Shown here piece after piece: positions 1-11,515 of a stretch of 64,000 nt of DNA (its first letter is position 1; each line of letters starts with the position of its first letter). Both the position numbers and the translations under genes were made by a program. The notes beneath the pieces are model-generated. The model did no database searches. It saw only the letters and a list, made by a program, of their open reading frames with translations, and was not told the origin of the DNA. The stretch is from Pseudofabraea citricarpa (taxonomy: Eukaryota > Ascomycota > Leotiomycetes > Helotiales > Dermateaceae). Where the stretch lies: contig JAPWGK010000035.1 of the NCBI GenBank assembly GCA_029641185.1, positions 1 to 64,000 on the forward strand. Reading direction: 5' to 3'.

Positions 1-607
1 AGGAATCGAAGATACGAATATATATACTTAGAGTTTTAATAAACTAAACTTATATTATAAAAAGCGTTCGAAGAAGATTTAAGGCGCCTTAAAAGCTATA
101 ATTAAAGATATAATAAACCTAATTAAAGAGATATATAATAGTTAGACTAGGTTTATATATATCTTATTTTAAAATAACTTAGGGAGTTAGCTAGTAGCTT
201 ATATTAGGAGTATAAAACAAATATCTATTATACTAAGACTAGCTTTTACCTTTTACTCTTATAAAATAACCTATAAATTATTCTTTCTTTTTTACTTTTA
301 TAAACTAGCCCCTAAAGTAGCTTATAAATTAACCTATAAACTAGCTTTTATTTTTTACTCTTATAAAATAACCTACTAATTACCTTTTATCTTTTACTTT
401 TATAAATTAGCCCTTAAATACCTATAACTGCTTTATCTTTACTCTATAAATAACCTATAAATTATCTTTTATCTTTTACTTCTATAATTAGCCCTAAAGT
501 AACTATAAACTAACTATAACTACTTTATCTTTACCTCTATAAATTACCTTTAATTCTTTATTCTTATATATAACTAGCCCCTAAAGTAGCCTATAAATTA
601 GCTTATA

Positions 608-900
608 AAACGTTCTTTATACTTATACTAAAATAACCTCTAAATAACCCTTTAAATAACCTTATAAAATAACTTATAAAACGTCTTTTATACTTATACT
701 AAAATAACCTTTAAATAATCCTTTAAATAACCCTATAAAATAGCTTATAAAGCGTCCTTTATACTTATACTAAAATAGCCTTTAAATAACCCTTTAAATA
801 ACCTTATAAAATAGCTTATAAAGCGTCTTTTATACTTATACTAAAATAGCCTTCGAATAACCCTTTAAATAACCTTATAAAATAGCCTATAAAGTATTCT
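608..900. repeat. Degenerate tandem repeat, ~71-bp unit, about four copies
   Basis: A landmark of the form ACGT/GCGT followed by a TTTATACTTATACTAAAATA-like stretch recurs at about 610, 681, 752 and 823, giving a period of 71 bp. Each unit also contains CCTTTAAATAACC-like 12-mers, so it is a higher-order unit built on the same monomer found elsewhere in the block. Copies differ mainly by C/T and G/A exchanges, as expected after RIP. A looser version with a period of roughly 85-100 bp precedes it (about 240-600). Confidence 0.75.
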
Positions 901-3900
901 TTATATTAAACTAGCTTTTATACTTATACTAAAACTAGCCTTTAAATAACCCTATAAACTAGCTTATAAAATATCCTCTAAATAAATTTACTAGATACTT
1001 AATCTTAACTTTCTCTTATAATAGTTATTAATTACTTTCTCCTAAGATCTATTATATTTTTTCTCCTTTTTACTTTAATCTTATATTATTTATCTTATAT
1101 TATTACCTAGTATTAAACCCTTTTATATAATACTTATTCTTACCCTTAGTATTATAATACTCTTATTATTCTTATTATATCTAATATTCTCTTAAGCCCT
1201 AAGTTATAGATTATATTATTATTATACGATCTTTCTCTTATAGTTATATAATCGTAAGCTAAGATACGCGTATTATCTCCTTAACTTATAAAAGATTAGC
1301 TAATAAAAGAGAATTAACTAATAGATAATATAATAACAGATATATCTATTAATATATTATATATTTATAATATAAAATAATACTAATATATTAATAGATA
1401 TAAATAATAATAGCGTTTTACTTATAGCAAATACTAAGAATACTCTTACTACTAATATTATATCTATATAAGAAGCTATTATATTACCTAATAACCCCCT
1501 TTATCGCTCGTATAATAATTATCCTAGCTAGTTAATTAGAACTCCTCTAGACTTTAAAGTATAACTTATTATAATTAAGTTATATATTAATCTCTCCCTT
1601 AGCTTAATAAACTTATTAAATAAGATTATCTAATTTCGCCTAAGTATTATATTTTATAATAAATTCTTAGATATCTTTATTAAGTATATTCGATTATATT
1701 ATATCTTTTTACTTAAGGTTTTTAATTTTATTAGAAGATAATTTAGTTTTATTTTAGACTTTAAGAAATATAAGCTTAGGTATAAGTTAATTATACTATT
1801 ATTAGACTTAAATAATATATATATCTAAATTAAATTAAAGCTAGATTTATAAAATACGTTAGTTATATTATTTAATAATTCGTAGAATAATAGATAATAG
1901 CTATCTTTAATCTTATACCTCTAGAATTTAATCCTAAAAGAACTTATATTTTATTATAGCTAATATATAACTTAAGTATTAAGAAAGTAGTTATTATTTT
2001 ATATATAACTACTAGTAGAATCTTTTCTACTAGTAGAATCTTTTTTACTAGTAAAACTTTCTTTACTAGTAAAACTCTCTCTATTATTAGAATCTCTTTT
2101 ATTACTAGAACCCTCTTTATTAGATAAAAACGAGATTTAGATTAATATTAATTTTCTTCTTAAATTAATATCTAATTAAAAGGAAAGTTAACTAAAGTAC
2201 TAGAACTTTGATTTAAATAAGAAGTATAAGTTAACTCTAGAATATTATCTAGAATATCTATAGGATTAAGATAGGTTATAATATATATATACCCTAATTT
2301 TAGTAGTCTTATACTAATAAGTCTTTAGCTTATATAATAGTCTTAATAGTAAAGTATATATATATTTATTACCTAAGATCTAGTAAGAAGTCTATTATTT
2401 CTTTTATTATAATATAAGTAATCCTCGACCTAAGTATTATATTAAGATTAATAGACTAAGTCGATTACTTTTACTTATCTAAGCGTATAAGATTTAATAT
2501 ACTTTTACTTAAATTTATAGTATACTAAAAGGTATAATACTTACTTATATTATAAATATTAGTAAGATAATTATAATAATTATAATCTCTTATATCTAAT
2601 ATATTATTAATATTATCTATTATAATAAGATCTAAAAATATAAGAACTAATATCTCTCTTTAGATTATTCGAATTAAGACTAATAATATCTAAGTAATAC
2701 GAAGATATATTTAACTTATAATTTTAATTATTCTTATACCCCTAGTAACGTAACTTATTTTATTAAGATAAAACTTAGTATTAGTATTATTATAATATCT
2801 CTAGGTTTACTTAATATTTAGGAGATAAAATTTAAAAAATATTATATAAATAATCTAAGCTTTCGAATAATAATAAGAGTATATAATATTAGGAATATTA
2901 TATATTATTACTAGGGTCTTCTTTTTAGTATAAAAGAAATATATAAGAAGGTAGATATAAGATTATAAGTTAAATATTAGATAATATTTAAGTTTACCTC
3001 TTAACTTAAGAATAAGAAGATATTTATAATTATAACCCTAGAATCTTTAAAAATATATTTTATTAAAAAATCTATAGATTCTAAAAAATAATTATATTAA
3101 CTTATAAGTATATAAAAGTTAAACTTAAAGGGTAAGCCTTATATTACTAAACTAAATATTTTCTATTACTCTTACGCTTTATCTTAAAAGGCTATTATTT
3201 TAATATTATTTAAGGACGAGTTTTACTTATATAAAAGCTTAATAGTTAAGACTATTAAATTCGTCTAATAAAAGTATAATAAGAATTAAGAGAATATAAA
3301 TCTAGTATAATAGAATAATCGGCCCTTTTATAATATCTCTATTATATTTCTAAGTAAAACTTTATTATCTATTAGCTCCTTTAACCTTATTAAATTCGTC
3401 TAGGTAATAAATAAGTAATAATAGGTATTAGATAATATTTTATCTAAATAAATAAAGAATAAATTAGAGGCCTTAGGTAAAAAGTAAAATATTTATTATA
3501 ATAGTAATAAACTTATAATAATAGAAATTATAGTATAAGTTGATAAGATTATTAGCTAGTTTAACCCTCTAGTAAAAAAGCTTTTTATACGATTTATTAT
3601 AGATAATAATTTTATAAGATATCCTCTAGTATTAGTATTACTAAATTTTATAAAAAAGGTCGTATATTATTATTCTAATTATTAGGCCGAAAGGATTAAT
3701 CGTTTTACTAAAAAAATAATAAGATTTTTAGATATAAAAAGAAAGAATATAAGACTAAGTATCTATAGAAATTTAAGAACTTAAACGCTTTTATCTTATA
3801 TAAAAAACAAGCTTATAATACTTACTATTACTTATATTTAATTATAATATTTCCCTTTCTTATAAATCTTCGAAATAATAAAAACGAGCCGCTTAAACTT

Positions 3901-4784
3901 ATAAAAGAAGAATAACTAAGGAAAACGAAGAAAAAAGATAAAAATAATAATATTAAATAAAAGAAGAGAATAACCTTCGACTTATATTTTAGTAATCTCT
4001 AAAAGATTATAAACTTCTTAGGTAAGTTAATAGAAATAAGTCGTATTATTAATAAGTTTAATTTACCTTTTAAGAATATAAAAGATAAAAATACTTATTA
4101 GATCTTTTATTTTAGCTTTTATATTAATAGTTATATTATATAACTTATAAGTACTCGTTCGAATATTCTTCTAAACTAAGAGATAAACTAATAGAAATTA
4201 ATAGTAGATAATATACGTTTATAAGATTTTACTAGAAGATATTATCTAGATAAATAAAGGTAATTATACTATAAATACTATTACTAAGGAATTAGCTCGA
4301 TTTTTAGTTAACCTAAACGACCCTAATACTAAGATTACTTAGTATATTATTACTACTAGTAATATATTTGCTATTAGCTTAACTTTATTAGAAGCGATTT
4401 CTATTATCTTTCTTAAACTTAACTTTAATACTAATATAATAGCTTAAAGCTTTACTTATTATTATAAGTAAGAGAATAAGAATATAAAAGAGGTTTATTT
4501 TTATCTTCTAGTTATTAAGAGAAATATAATAAAGGATTATATTTAAAAGGTAAATAAGATATAAGAAATAATTCTAAAGGTTACTAAGTAAAAGGTTAAG
4601 AATATTATCCTAAGATCTAAGTAAAAAGAAGTACTAGTAGTTAATATATATATTAAGAAAATCTAGATAATAGTAGCTATTACCTTAATAGATTATAAAT
4701 ATTAAGTCTTTTATCTTATTAATTTAAGATAAATACTATTAATATATAAAATTAACTAAATATAATTTATATAATATAATAAAG

Positions 4785-5450
4785 TATCCTCTAAAATATC
4801 TCTTAAAGTAGCTTATAAAGTAGCCTTCGTAAAATAATATAAGTAAAGTATCCTTTAAAGTAGCTTATAAAATAACCTTTAAAATAGCCTATAAAATAAT
4901 ATTAGTAAAATATCCCTTAAAGTATCCCTTAAAGTAGCTTATAAAATAGCCTTTGTAAAATAATATAAGTAAAATATCCTTTAAAATAGCTTATAAAATA
5001 ATATTAGTAAAATATCCCTTAAAATATCTCTTAAAATATCTCTTAAAGTATCCTTAAAGTATCTTTTAAAATAGCCTATAAAATAGCCTTTATAAAATAA
5101 TATAAGTAAAATATCTTTTAAAGTAGCTTATAAAGTAATATTAGTAAAATATCTCTTAAAGTATCCTTTAAAATATCCTTTAAAGTAGCTTATAAAATAA
5201 CCTAGAAAATAATATTAGTAAAATATCCTTTAAAATAGCCTATAAAATAACCTTTATAAAATAATATAAGTAAAATAATATTAGTAAAGTTATCCTAATA
5301 AAGTATTCTTTAAATTAGCCCTTAAAATAACCTTTATAAAATAATATTAATAATATAAAATTAGTAAAATAATCCTAGTAAAACGCTCCTTAAATTAGCT
5401 TTTAAACTAGCTTTTAAACTAGTCTTTAAACTAGCTTTTATAGTAAATTA
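4785..5450. repeat. Mosaic array of short AT-rich repeats (GCTTATAAAATA / TATCCTTTAAAG type)
   Basis: Short units such as TATCCTTTAAAG, TAGCTTATAAAG and AATATTAGTAAA follow one another with variable order. The composite TATCC-TAGCTTATAAA-ATATTAGTAAA is repeated several times. The sequence is decayed and the unit boundaries are approximate. It shares the TAGCCTATAAA-like monomer with the arrays at 5757-6085 and 7940-8275. Confidence 0.65.
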
Positions 5451-5756
5451 GCTTTATTAAATATATATATTATCTTATATATATATATTACCTAATATAT
5501 ACCTGTTATTAGTAGTATTATTATTATTAGTTCTTAGGAATCGTCTAAAGTATAAATAATCTTTCCTTATAATTATCTTTTTATATCTTAGGCTTATTAT
5601 TAGAATAATAATAAACTTTTAGTACTTACTTAAAATCTTCTTATATTATCTTTCTAGTCTTAAACTTTAATTATAAGTATTACTAAAGTATTAAGTTAAA
5701 GTATTATATTCTTATATAAATATATATATTTAGAGTAAAACTTAGTATAAGGAATA

Positions 5757-6085
5757 AGGTTTATAAAATAATCTTTAAACTAGTTTTTATAAAATAGCCT
5801 ATAAACTAGCCTTTAAATTAGCCTTCGTAAAATAGCCTTTAAATTAGCTTTTATAAAATAGCCTTTAAATTAGCCTTTAAATTAGCTTTCGTAAAATAGC
5901 CTATAAAATAACCTATAAACTAGCCTATAAACTAGCTTATAAACTAGCCTATAAATTAGCTTATAAACTAGCCTATAAACTAGTCTTTGTAAAATAACCT
6001 TTAAATTAGCCTTTATAAAATAACCTATAAACTAGCTTATAAACTAGCCTATAAACTAGCTTATAAACTAGCCTTTAAAATAATT
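5757..6085. repeat. 12-bp minisatellite (CTAGCCTATAAA-like), degenerate
   Basis: Tandem 12-bp units with the consensus CTAGCCTATAAA or CTAGCCTTTAAA can be read almost continuously, occasionally interrupted by GTAAAATAGCC variants. Variation is mostly TTA/CTA and C/T, which fits RIP acting on an older, more uniform array. It carries no open frame. Confidence 0.8.
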
Positions 6086-6287
6086 TTAGTAAAGTAGTCC
6101 GAGTATATAATTCTTATATTTAACTCTAGTATAATTCCCTAGTAATCTAAGTAAAAAGCTTTTAAAGCTAATTCGAATACTTATAATTACTAGAATTAAA
6201 TTAAAATTATAGCTAATAAAGAAAGTAATAGAAAAGGCTTATTAAATTCTATTACTCTCTCCTAGATAAGGTTTTAATAGTAGATAT

Positions 6288-6872
6288 AAACGTCCTAATT
6301 ATAATTCTTATCCTTAAATAATAACTAACTAATATTATAACTTATAATTATATAAATAACTAATATTTATTAGTATTATAAGCTAAAAGCTTATTTATCC
6401 CTAAATCTATATATTCGCCTAAAGCTTCTTTATATAATATAATAATTTAGCTAATAATATACCTAGTCTAAGTAAGTAAAAATAAATATCCTAATTATAG
6501 TTTTTATTCTCGAATAATTAATAACTAATATTATAACTTATAATTATACGAATAACTAATATTTATTAATATTATAAGCTAAAAGCTTATTTATTCCTAA
6601 ATTTATATATTCGCTTAGAGCTCTTTTATATAATATAATAATTTAGCTAATAATACCTTAATCTAAGTAAGTTAATATAATCTTCTTACTTATAATTCTT
6701 ATTCTTAAATAATTAGTAACTAATATTATAGGTTATAATTATACGTATAAGTAATACTTATTAGTATTATAAGCTAAGTACTTATTTATCTCTAAATTTA
6801 TATATTCGCTTAGAGCTCTTTTATATAATATAATAGTTTAGCTAATAATACGCTTAGTCTAAGGAATTTATC
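6288..6872. repeat. Three direct tandem copies of a ~196-bp unit
   Basis: The anchor AACTAATATTATAACTTA occurs at 6327, 6523 and, as a variant, 6718, giving periods of 196 and 195 bp. Each copy then carries TATTATAAGCTAAAAGCTTA or a close variant, a TATATATTCGC segment, and TTTATATAATATAATAATTTAGC. Copies differ by scattered transitions. This is clearly a satellite-like triplication rather than the 12-bp minisatellite around it. Confidence 0.85.
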
Positions 6873-7939
6873 TAATATAAAGCTTATATAAATTCGTTCT
6901 TATTATTATATTATAAAAGTAATAATAAGTCGTAATAAGTAGTTTTTTTATCTTATAAGCTTAGGTAATTTTATAATATAATAAGGTAAAATTAGGTGAT
7001 AATAGTATTTTTTATATCTTAATATATTACCTGTTATATATATAAGCTACTAATTCCTTACTTAGGAATAATAGTTTCTTATATCTCTTATAAAATTAAT
7101 TCTTATTACTTAATAAGTTTTTATTATTAGAAAATCTAAATTATATAAAGAATACTTATAATTACCTCTAATATAAACTTAAAATTAATTCGCTTAACTT
7201 CTAGAAGTTTTATATATCTAGTCTTTAACTCGATTAAAGTAAAATACCTAAATACTTTTTCTTTAGTATCTTTAAGGATAAAATAAATTAATCGTATTAT
7301 CTTCTAAGAGTCTTTTTTAAAATTCCTAATAATACTTCTCCTAAGAATCCTACTAAGGCTCCTTTAATCTATATATAACTTTATATATTCGGTCGCTCTT
7401 AGTTAGCTTTAATATAACCTTTACTAAGTAAAGGTTAAGAGAACTAAAAGAAAAAAAACGAAAGAAGTTTTATTAAATCTAAATTAGATAATCCTAGAAT
7501 ATAAGTATTACTAGTAAGCTTTATTATAAGACTTAGTAATAGCCTATTAAAGTCTTTCTTCTAGGAACTTATTTCTTTTATCTTACTAGGTTAATTAAAT
7601 AAAAAAGAATTAAATAGCTAAAAAATAATAATTTAGGATTTTTTTATATAAATTTAATTTTATTATATTTTATATATTATTCTAAGGAATATATTTAGTA
7701 TTAATCTAATCTTTAATTTTATTATAATTACTAGACTCTTTCTAGTTAGGCTACGATTATATAAAACTTTATATAACTTTAGTAAATAAATTATAATTAT
7801 CTGAAAATATAAGAGGATCTCTAAGAGTAAGGATTCTAAGGTAATAGAAAATACTAGAATATACTTATAATATCCTTTTATATAATATAATTATATACCT
7901 GCTATTTAATTAAGAATAATATAAAGATATATTTAATAA

Positions 7940-8275
7940 TTTAGGTTTAAGCCTTTAAACTAGCCTTTAAACTAGCCTATAAACTAGCCTATAAACTAGC
8001 CTATAAACTAGCCTAAGAATATTAGCCTTTAAACTAGCCTATAAACTAGCTTATAAATTAGCCTAAGGATATTAGCCTTTAAACTAGCCTATAAACTAGC
8101 CTTTAAATTAGCCTATAAACTAGCCTAAGGATATTAGCCTTTAAATTAGCCTATAAACTAGCCTATAAATTAGCCTAAGAATACTAGCTTTTAAACTAGC
8201 CTATAAATTAGCCTTTAAACTAGCCTTTAAACTAACCTATAAACTAGCCTAAGGAAACTAGCCTAAGGAAACAAG
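7940..8275. repeat. 12-bp minisatellite with higher-order units
   Basis: The array is made of CTAGCCTATAAA / CTAGCCTTTAAA 12-mers. A marker GCCTAAG(G/A)ATA interrupts it at about 8011, 8061, 8123 and 8173, spaced 50, 62 and 50 bp, that is four or five 12-mers plus 2 bp. The array therefore shows higher-order amplification. It ends about 500 bp before the edge of the AT block. Confidence 0.8.
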
Positions 8276-8780
8276 TAATTATATACTAGGAATACGACTA
8301 ACGTCTAATAGGTAATTAACTAATAGAATTTTAGTAAGGTTAATATAACTAGTATACGATTTATAACTAGCTAATAATATAATAGTAGGTTTAATATTAT
8401 TAGTATACTTAACATATAATTAATAACTCGCTTAACGTGTTACTAATACCCTTAGTATAATCCGTATATTTGATTTTAGCTAATACTTAAATATTTTATA
8501 GATATAAGTTATATTATAATAATAGGATATAAAACTCTAGTATCTAGGGTATATATATTAAAATAATAGATTACCTAATAAATTAGCTAATAAGTTAGGT
8601 AATTAAGTAGTTTCTAGTATAATTAGAAACGTGATAATTTATAAAACTAATACGAATACTATTACGATAGTATAATTAAAGCTAAGTACTAATATATATA
8701 AACGTTTCTTCTTTTTTAGTTTTTATATATTTAGCTAACTAACCTGTTTCCTTTTTTCTTTTTTTTTGTGCTAATAGATA

Positions 8781-9592
8781 ACTAATTAAAGCGGGGCGGG
8801 CGATAATTTTGCCTGTAGTACCTACACGGCTTAGCGAAGAGGTAGGCGATACGTAGTATCTACCTCTTAATTACAGAGCTTTTGCGCATGGGTGTGGTGT
8901 ATACCGTGCCACGCCAGTACCTGGAGAATGGTCCCAGCGTAGTGGGTCTAACTTTACCATTACTAGGATGCTATTCTGCAGTTGATCTGGAGATACCTCC
9001 TGTAAGCGCTTCAATTCGAGTCTGGGTCGCTTAGCTCGGTTCAAACTACAGCTAGGAGCTTGAAGATGCGAACCATGAACGAACATGCAAGGATGTTCAA
9101 GGAAGTTAGATATCACTTAATGTAGACACCGCAACTTCCTACGACGGAATTTAGATGGAGTATAAACTTCCAACGACTTACTACTACGTAATAATAAGTG
9201 GATAATCCGAGAGAACTCGAAGGACTTAGGGAGTAGCTTTCAGGATGATATCTCCGTCATTGGACAATTGACTCTCAACTGATGAGGTAATACTAAACCT
9301 CCTTTCTAACTAGACGATATAAACGGTATATGTGCAATAGGATGGGCCACATATCCTAATATGCCAGTCAGTATGATTGAATAAATAATTCAGGAGTCAA
9401 TAATAGCCATCCACAGTATGAATTGAGGTGTCAAAAAACAGCCAAGTCTGAGTTATAAACATCATTCTATGCTGCATATCATAGATTATAAGAAATGGAA
9501 TAATTATCACTGTATTGGATATCCCGATCCAAAATATACCTCAGCAGTTTACATATTTGACGTACTATTTATAGTATGCACAAAACTCGAAA
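8781..9592. other. Transition from AT block to unique DNA, no gene recognised
   Basis: Base composition changes abruptly near 8780, where a GC-rich run (GCGGGGCGGGCG) begins. A hairpin-forming inverted repeat (GAGGTA...GATAC/GTATC...TACCTC) lies at 8839-8866. An 81-codon minus-strand frame at 8871-9116 has no recognisable domain and no splice partner. It may be a fragment of an older repeat that escaped mutation. The rest up to 9592 is the 3' flank of the SDR gene. Confidence 0.5.
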
Positions 9593-10438
9593 TTACTTTG
9601 CCATAAACCCACCATCCACAGGCAGACACACACCAGTAATATAAGACGCAGAGTCTGAGGACAACCAGAGAGAAGACTGTGCAACCTCGTGAGCCATCCC
9701 AAAACGATTCAGATAGCTCACTGTCGGGGCGAATTCCTCCATCGTAGTTCCCATAATCTCCAATGCCGCTGCCGACATATCACTCTGTTTAGATTAGCTG
9801 GTTGTATATACAAAAATCGAGTACTGCATCTGACTTACAAATATTGCACCAGGTGCAACAGCATTCACTCGGATGCCCTTTGGCCCCCCCTCCATAGCAG
9901 CATGCTTCGTCAAGCCTAGCAACGCATGCTTTGATGCAGTATAAGCCGGCATATTTGGCTGAGGTCTGAACGAGTTGATGGAAGCAATATTGACAATAGA
10001 GCCCTTTGATCCCTGGCTAATCATTTGCTGCATTTCCCATTTGCAACACAAAGCTGTCCCAGTAAGGTTGATGCCGATGAGTTTGTCCCAATATGTCTCA
10101 TCAAAATCGACAAGTGTGGTTTTGTCAGGAGTGAGAGCAGCATTGTTGACCGCCACGTCGAGTTTTCCAAACTTCTCTACAGTCTGGGCCACAAGATTCT
10201 TAACCTCTTCTGACTTTGAGATGTCGGTTCGGATGAAGATGATTTCACCGTACCGAGATAACTCGCTCACGACCTTTTGGCCCTCTTCTTCCTTCACGTC
10301 ACCAATGACCACCTTGGCGCCGGCTTGTAGAAATACTGAAGCGGTGGCTTTTCCCATGCCTTGTGATCCGCCAGTTACGATTGCAACTTTGCCCTTCAGC
10401 AAGGGGAATATCTCGGCCTCTGGAACGTTCATGGTCAT
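9593..10438 (-). CDS. Classical short-chain dehydrogenase/reductase (FabG-like)
   Basis: Two exons, 10438-9839 and 9784-9593, joined across a 54-bp intron (GTAAGT...ACAG), give 263 aa. The cofactor motif TGGSQGMG is at residues 22-29, NNA at 98-100, the catalytic Ser near 153, and the YTASK pair Tyr166/Lys170; VNAVAPG follows and the end is GFMAK. These are the hallmarks of a classical SDR with a Rossmann fold, NAD(P)(H)-dependent, probably cytosolic. The intron falls just after the VAPGAIF segment and the second exon carries the family's C-terminal PVDGG motif, so the splice is secure. The substrate cannot be read from the sequence. The gene is divergent from the MFS transporter with about 1.08 kb between the starts, so the two may share regulation of uptake and oxidation/reduction of a sugar- or polyol-like compound. 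This is inference. Confidence 0.92.
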
Positions 10439-11515
10439 TGTGATAACAGTAATGCTTGCTGGAGCTTTATGGTAGAAGTAAAAGAATCTGCAAAAATTGT
10501 GTTCTGGTAAAAATGCAAACGAAGTTTAGAAGATCTCAACGCCGAGTAGATTCCTTCTCTCCTCTTATCATGGGTCTGTGGTTCCAAGGAAGTAGCGAAC
10601 TGAATTGGCTAATGCGAGCAGGCTATGGAGCCTGGAACGAACTGTAGAAACCATAAAAGGCCTGCAAATGTAAACTTCTGTGCCAATGCATCAGTTGGTT
10701 CCTCAGAGCGGCAGAGATTATCGCCAAAGTGGTGTGCTGCCGGTATCAACCTGGTCTGTGTGGGGCATGTAACCACGGGGAAAGGTACCGAGGCCCACAG
10801 CTGGACCACATACCACTAGCGATGTGGGTACATCTAGGTTGATGGAATGCGAATCATTTCTCATTATCACTATGAGCATATGCTAGACAATGCAACGAGT
10901 TTTATGATTGCAACTTCAACCATGCTTGGCCAAGGGGTGATCAAATTTGGGACCTCAAAAGGGCAAGTAGGTGTAGGGGTAGGATATTTGGGTATCAAAA
11001 TTGCAGTTCGCAACGTGGATGCCAGATTGTAAAATGAATTCCTTCAAACAAAACATATGCATGCATAATACAGCACAATGACACAGATTCTGGAATGAAT
11101 GTATGTGTACCTGTACCTTTGTTTGGCTTAGTGGCGATCTCTGCTTCTCTGTTACAATCGAGTAAGCGAAATGGACTCTTAGCCATGCCATGCTAGCTTG
11201 GTGTGCATCCAAAAGTGATCCTTTCCTTTCCAGTATTCTTAGAGATAGGCTGATAGTTTGAGAGATTATGTCTTGATTGGCGAGTATCAAAAATTTGCCC
11301 CTGAGAGCCATGAAGTGCAGTCGCTAGGGACTAAACAGACCAGGGAGACACGTGGGAACCATGTATATAGCACAGGCACCCTCTAGACTTTGTTTTCCGA
11401 GTTTCACTCTGTTGATTTTGTGACAAAGGTCCATTGCGCCATCTTCTTCCTGCCTTGCTTTCTTTTCAACTTACTTGGTGTCGACTACTCTCAACTGAGT
11501 CTGAACCTCAGCATC
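10439..11515. promoter_or_regulatory. Divergent intergenic region between SDR and MFS genes
   Basis: About 1.08 kb separates the SDR start (minus) from the MFS start (plus) and holds no convincing gene. It must contain both promoters. No strong known operator could be identified by eye. The short open frames here have no domain and no splice support. Confidence 0.5.

Larger units (their letters stand above)
1..8780. repeat. AT-rich block saturated by RIP-type mutation, no intact genes
   Basis: The stretch is almost wholly A+T, with stop codons (TAA, TAG) in every frame and no open frame of note on either strand. CpA and TpG dinucleotides are nearly absent, whereas CpT, CpC and CpG remain and TpA is in great excess. 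This is the known signature of repeat-induced point mutation, which converts CpA to TpA in duplicated DNA of Pezizomycotina. The body (about 1500-4800) is probably one or more decayed transposons, but I could not recognise a reverse transcriptase, integrase or transposase even when allowing for C-to-T changes. Degenerate tandem arrays lie at both ends and in the middle and are listed separately. Such blocks are usually heterochromatic; whether this one is subtelomeric, pericentromeric or interstitial cannot be told, and no telomeric repeat is present. Confidence 0.9.

Noticed and set aside
1500..4800. Possible retrotransposon polyprotein in the AT block
   Set aside because: Even allowing TpA to stand for CpA or TpG, I could not find a reverse transcriptase, integrase or zinc-knuckle motif with confidence.
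5757..8275. CRISPR-like array of short repeats
   Set aside because: Units are contiguous 12-mers without unique spacers, in eukaryotic RIP-mutated DNA.
8871..9116. 81-codon minus-strand frame at the block border
   Set aside because: No domain, no splice partner, not supported by composition; may be a leftover of an older repeat.
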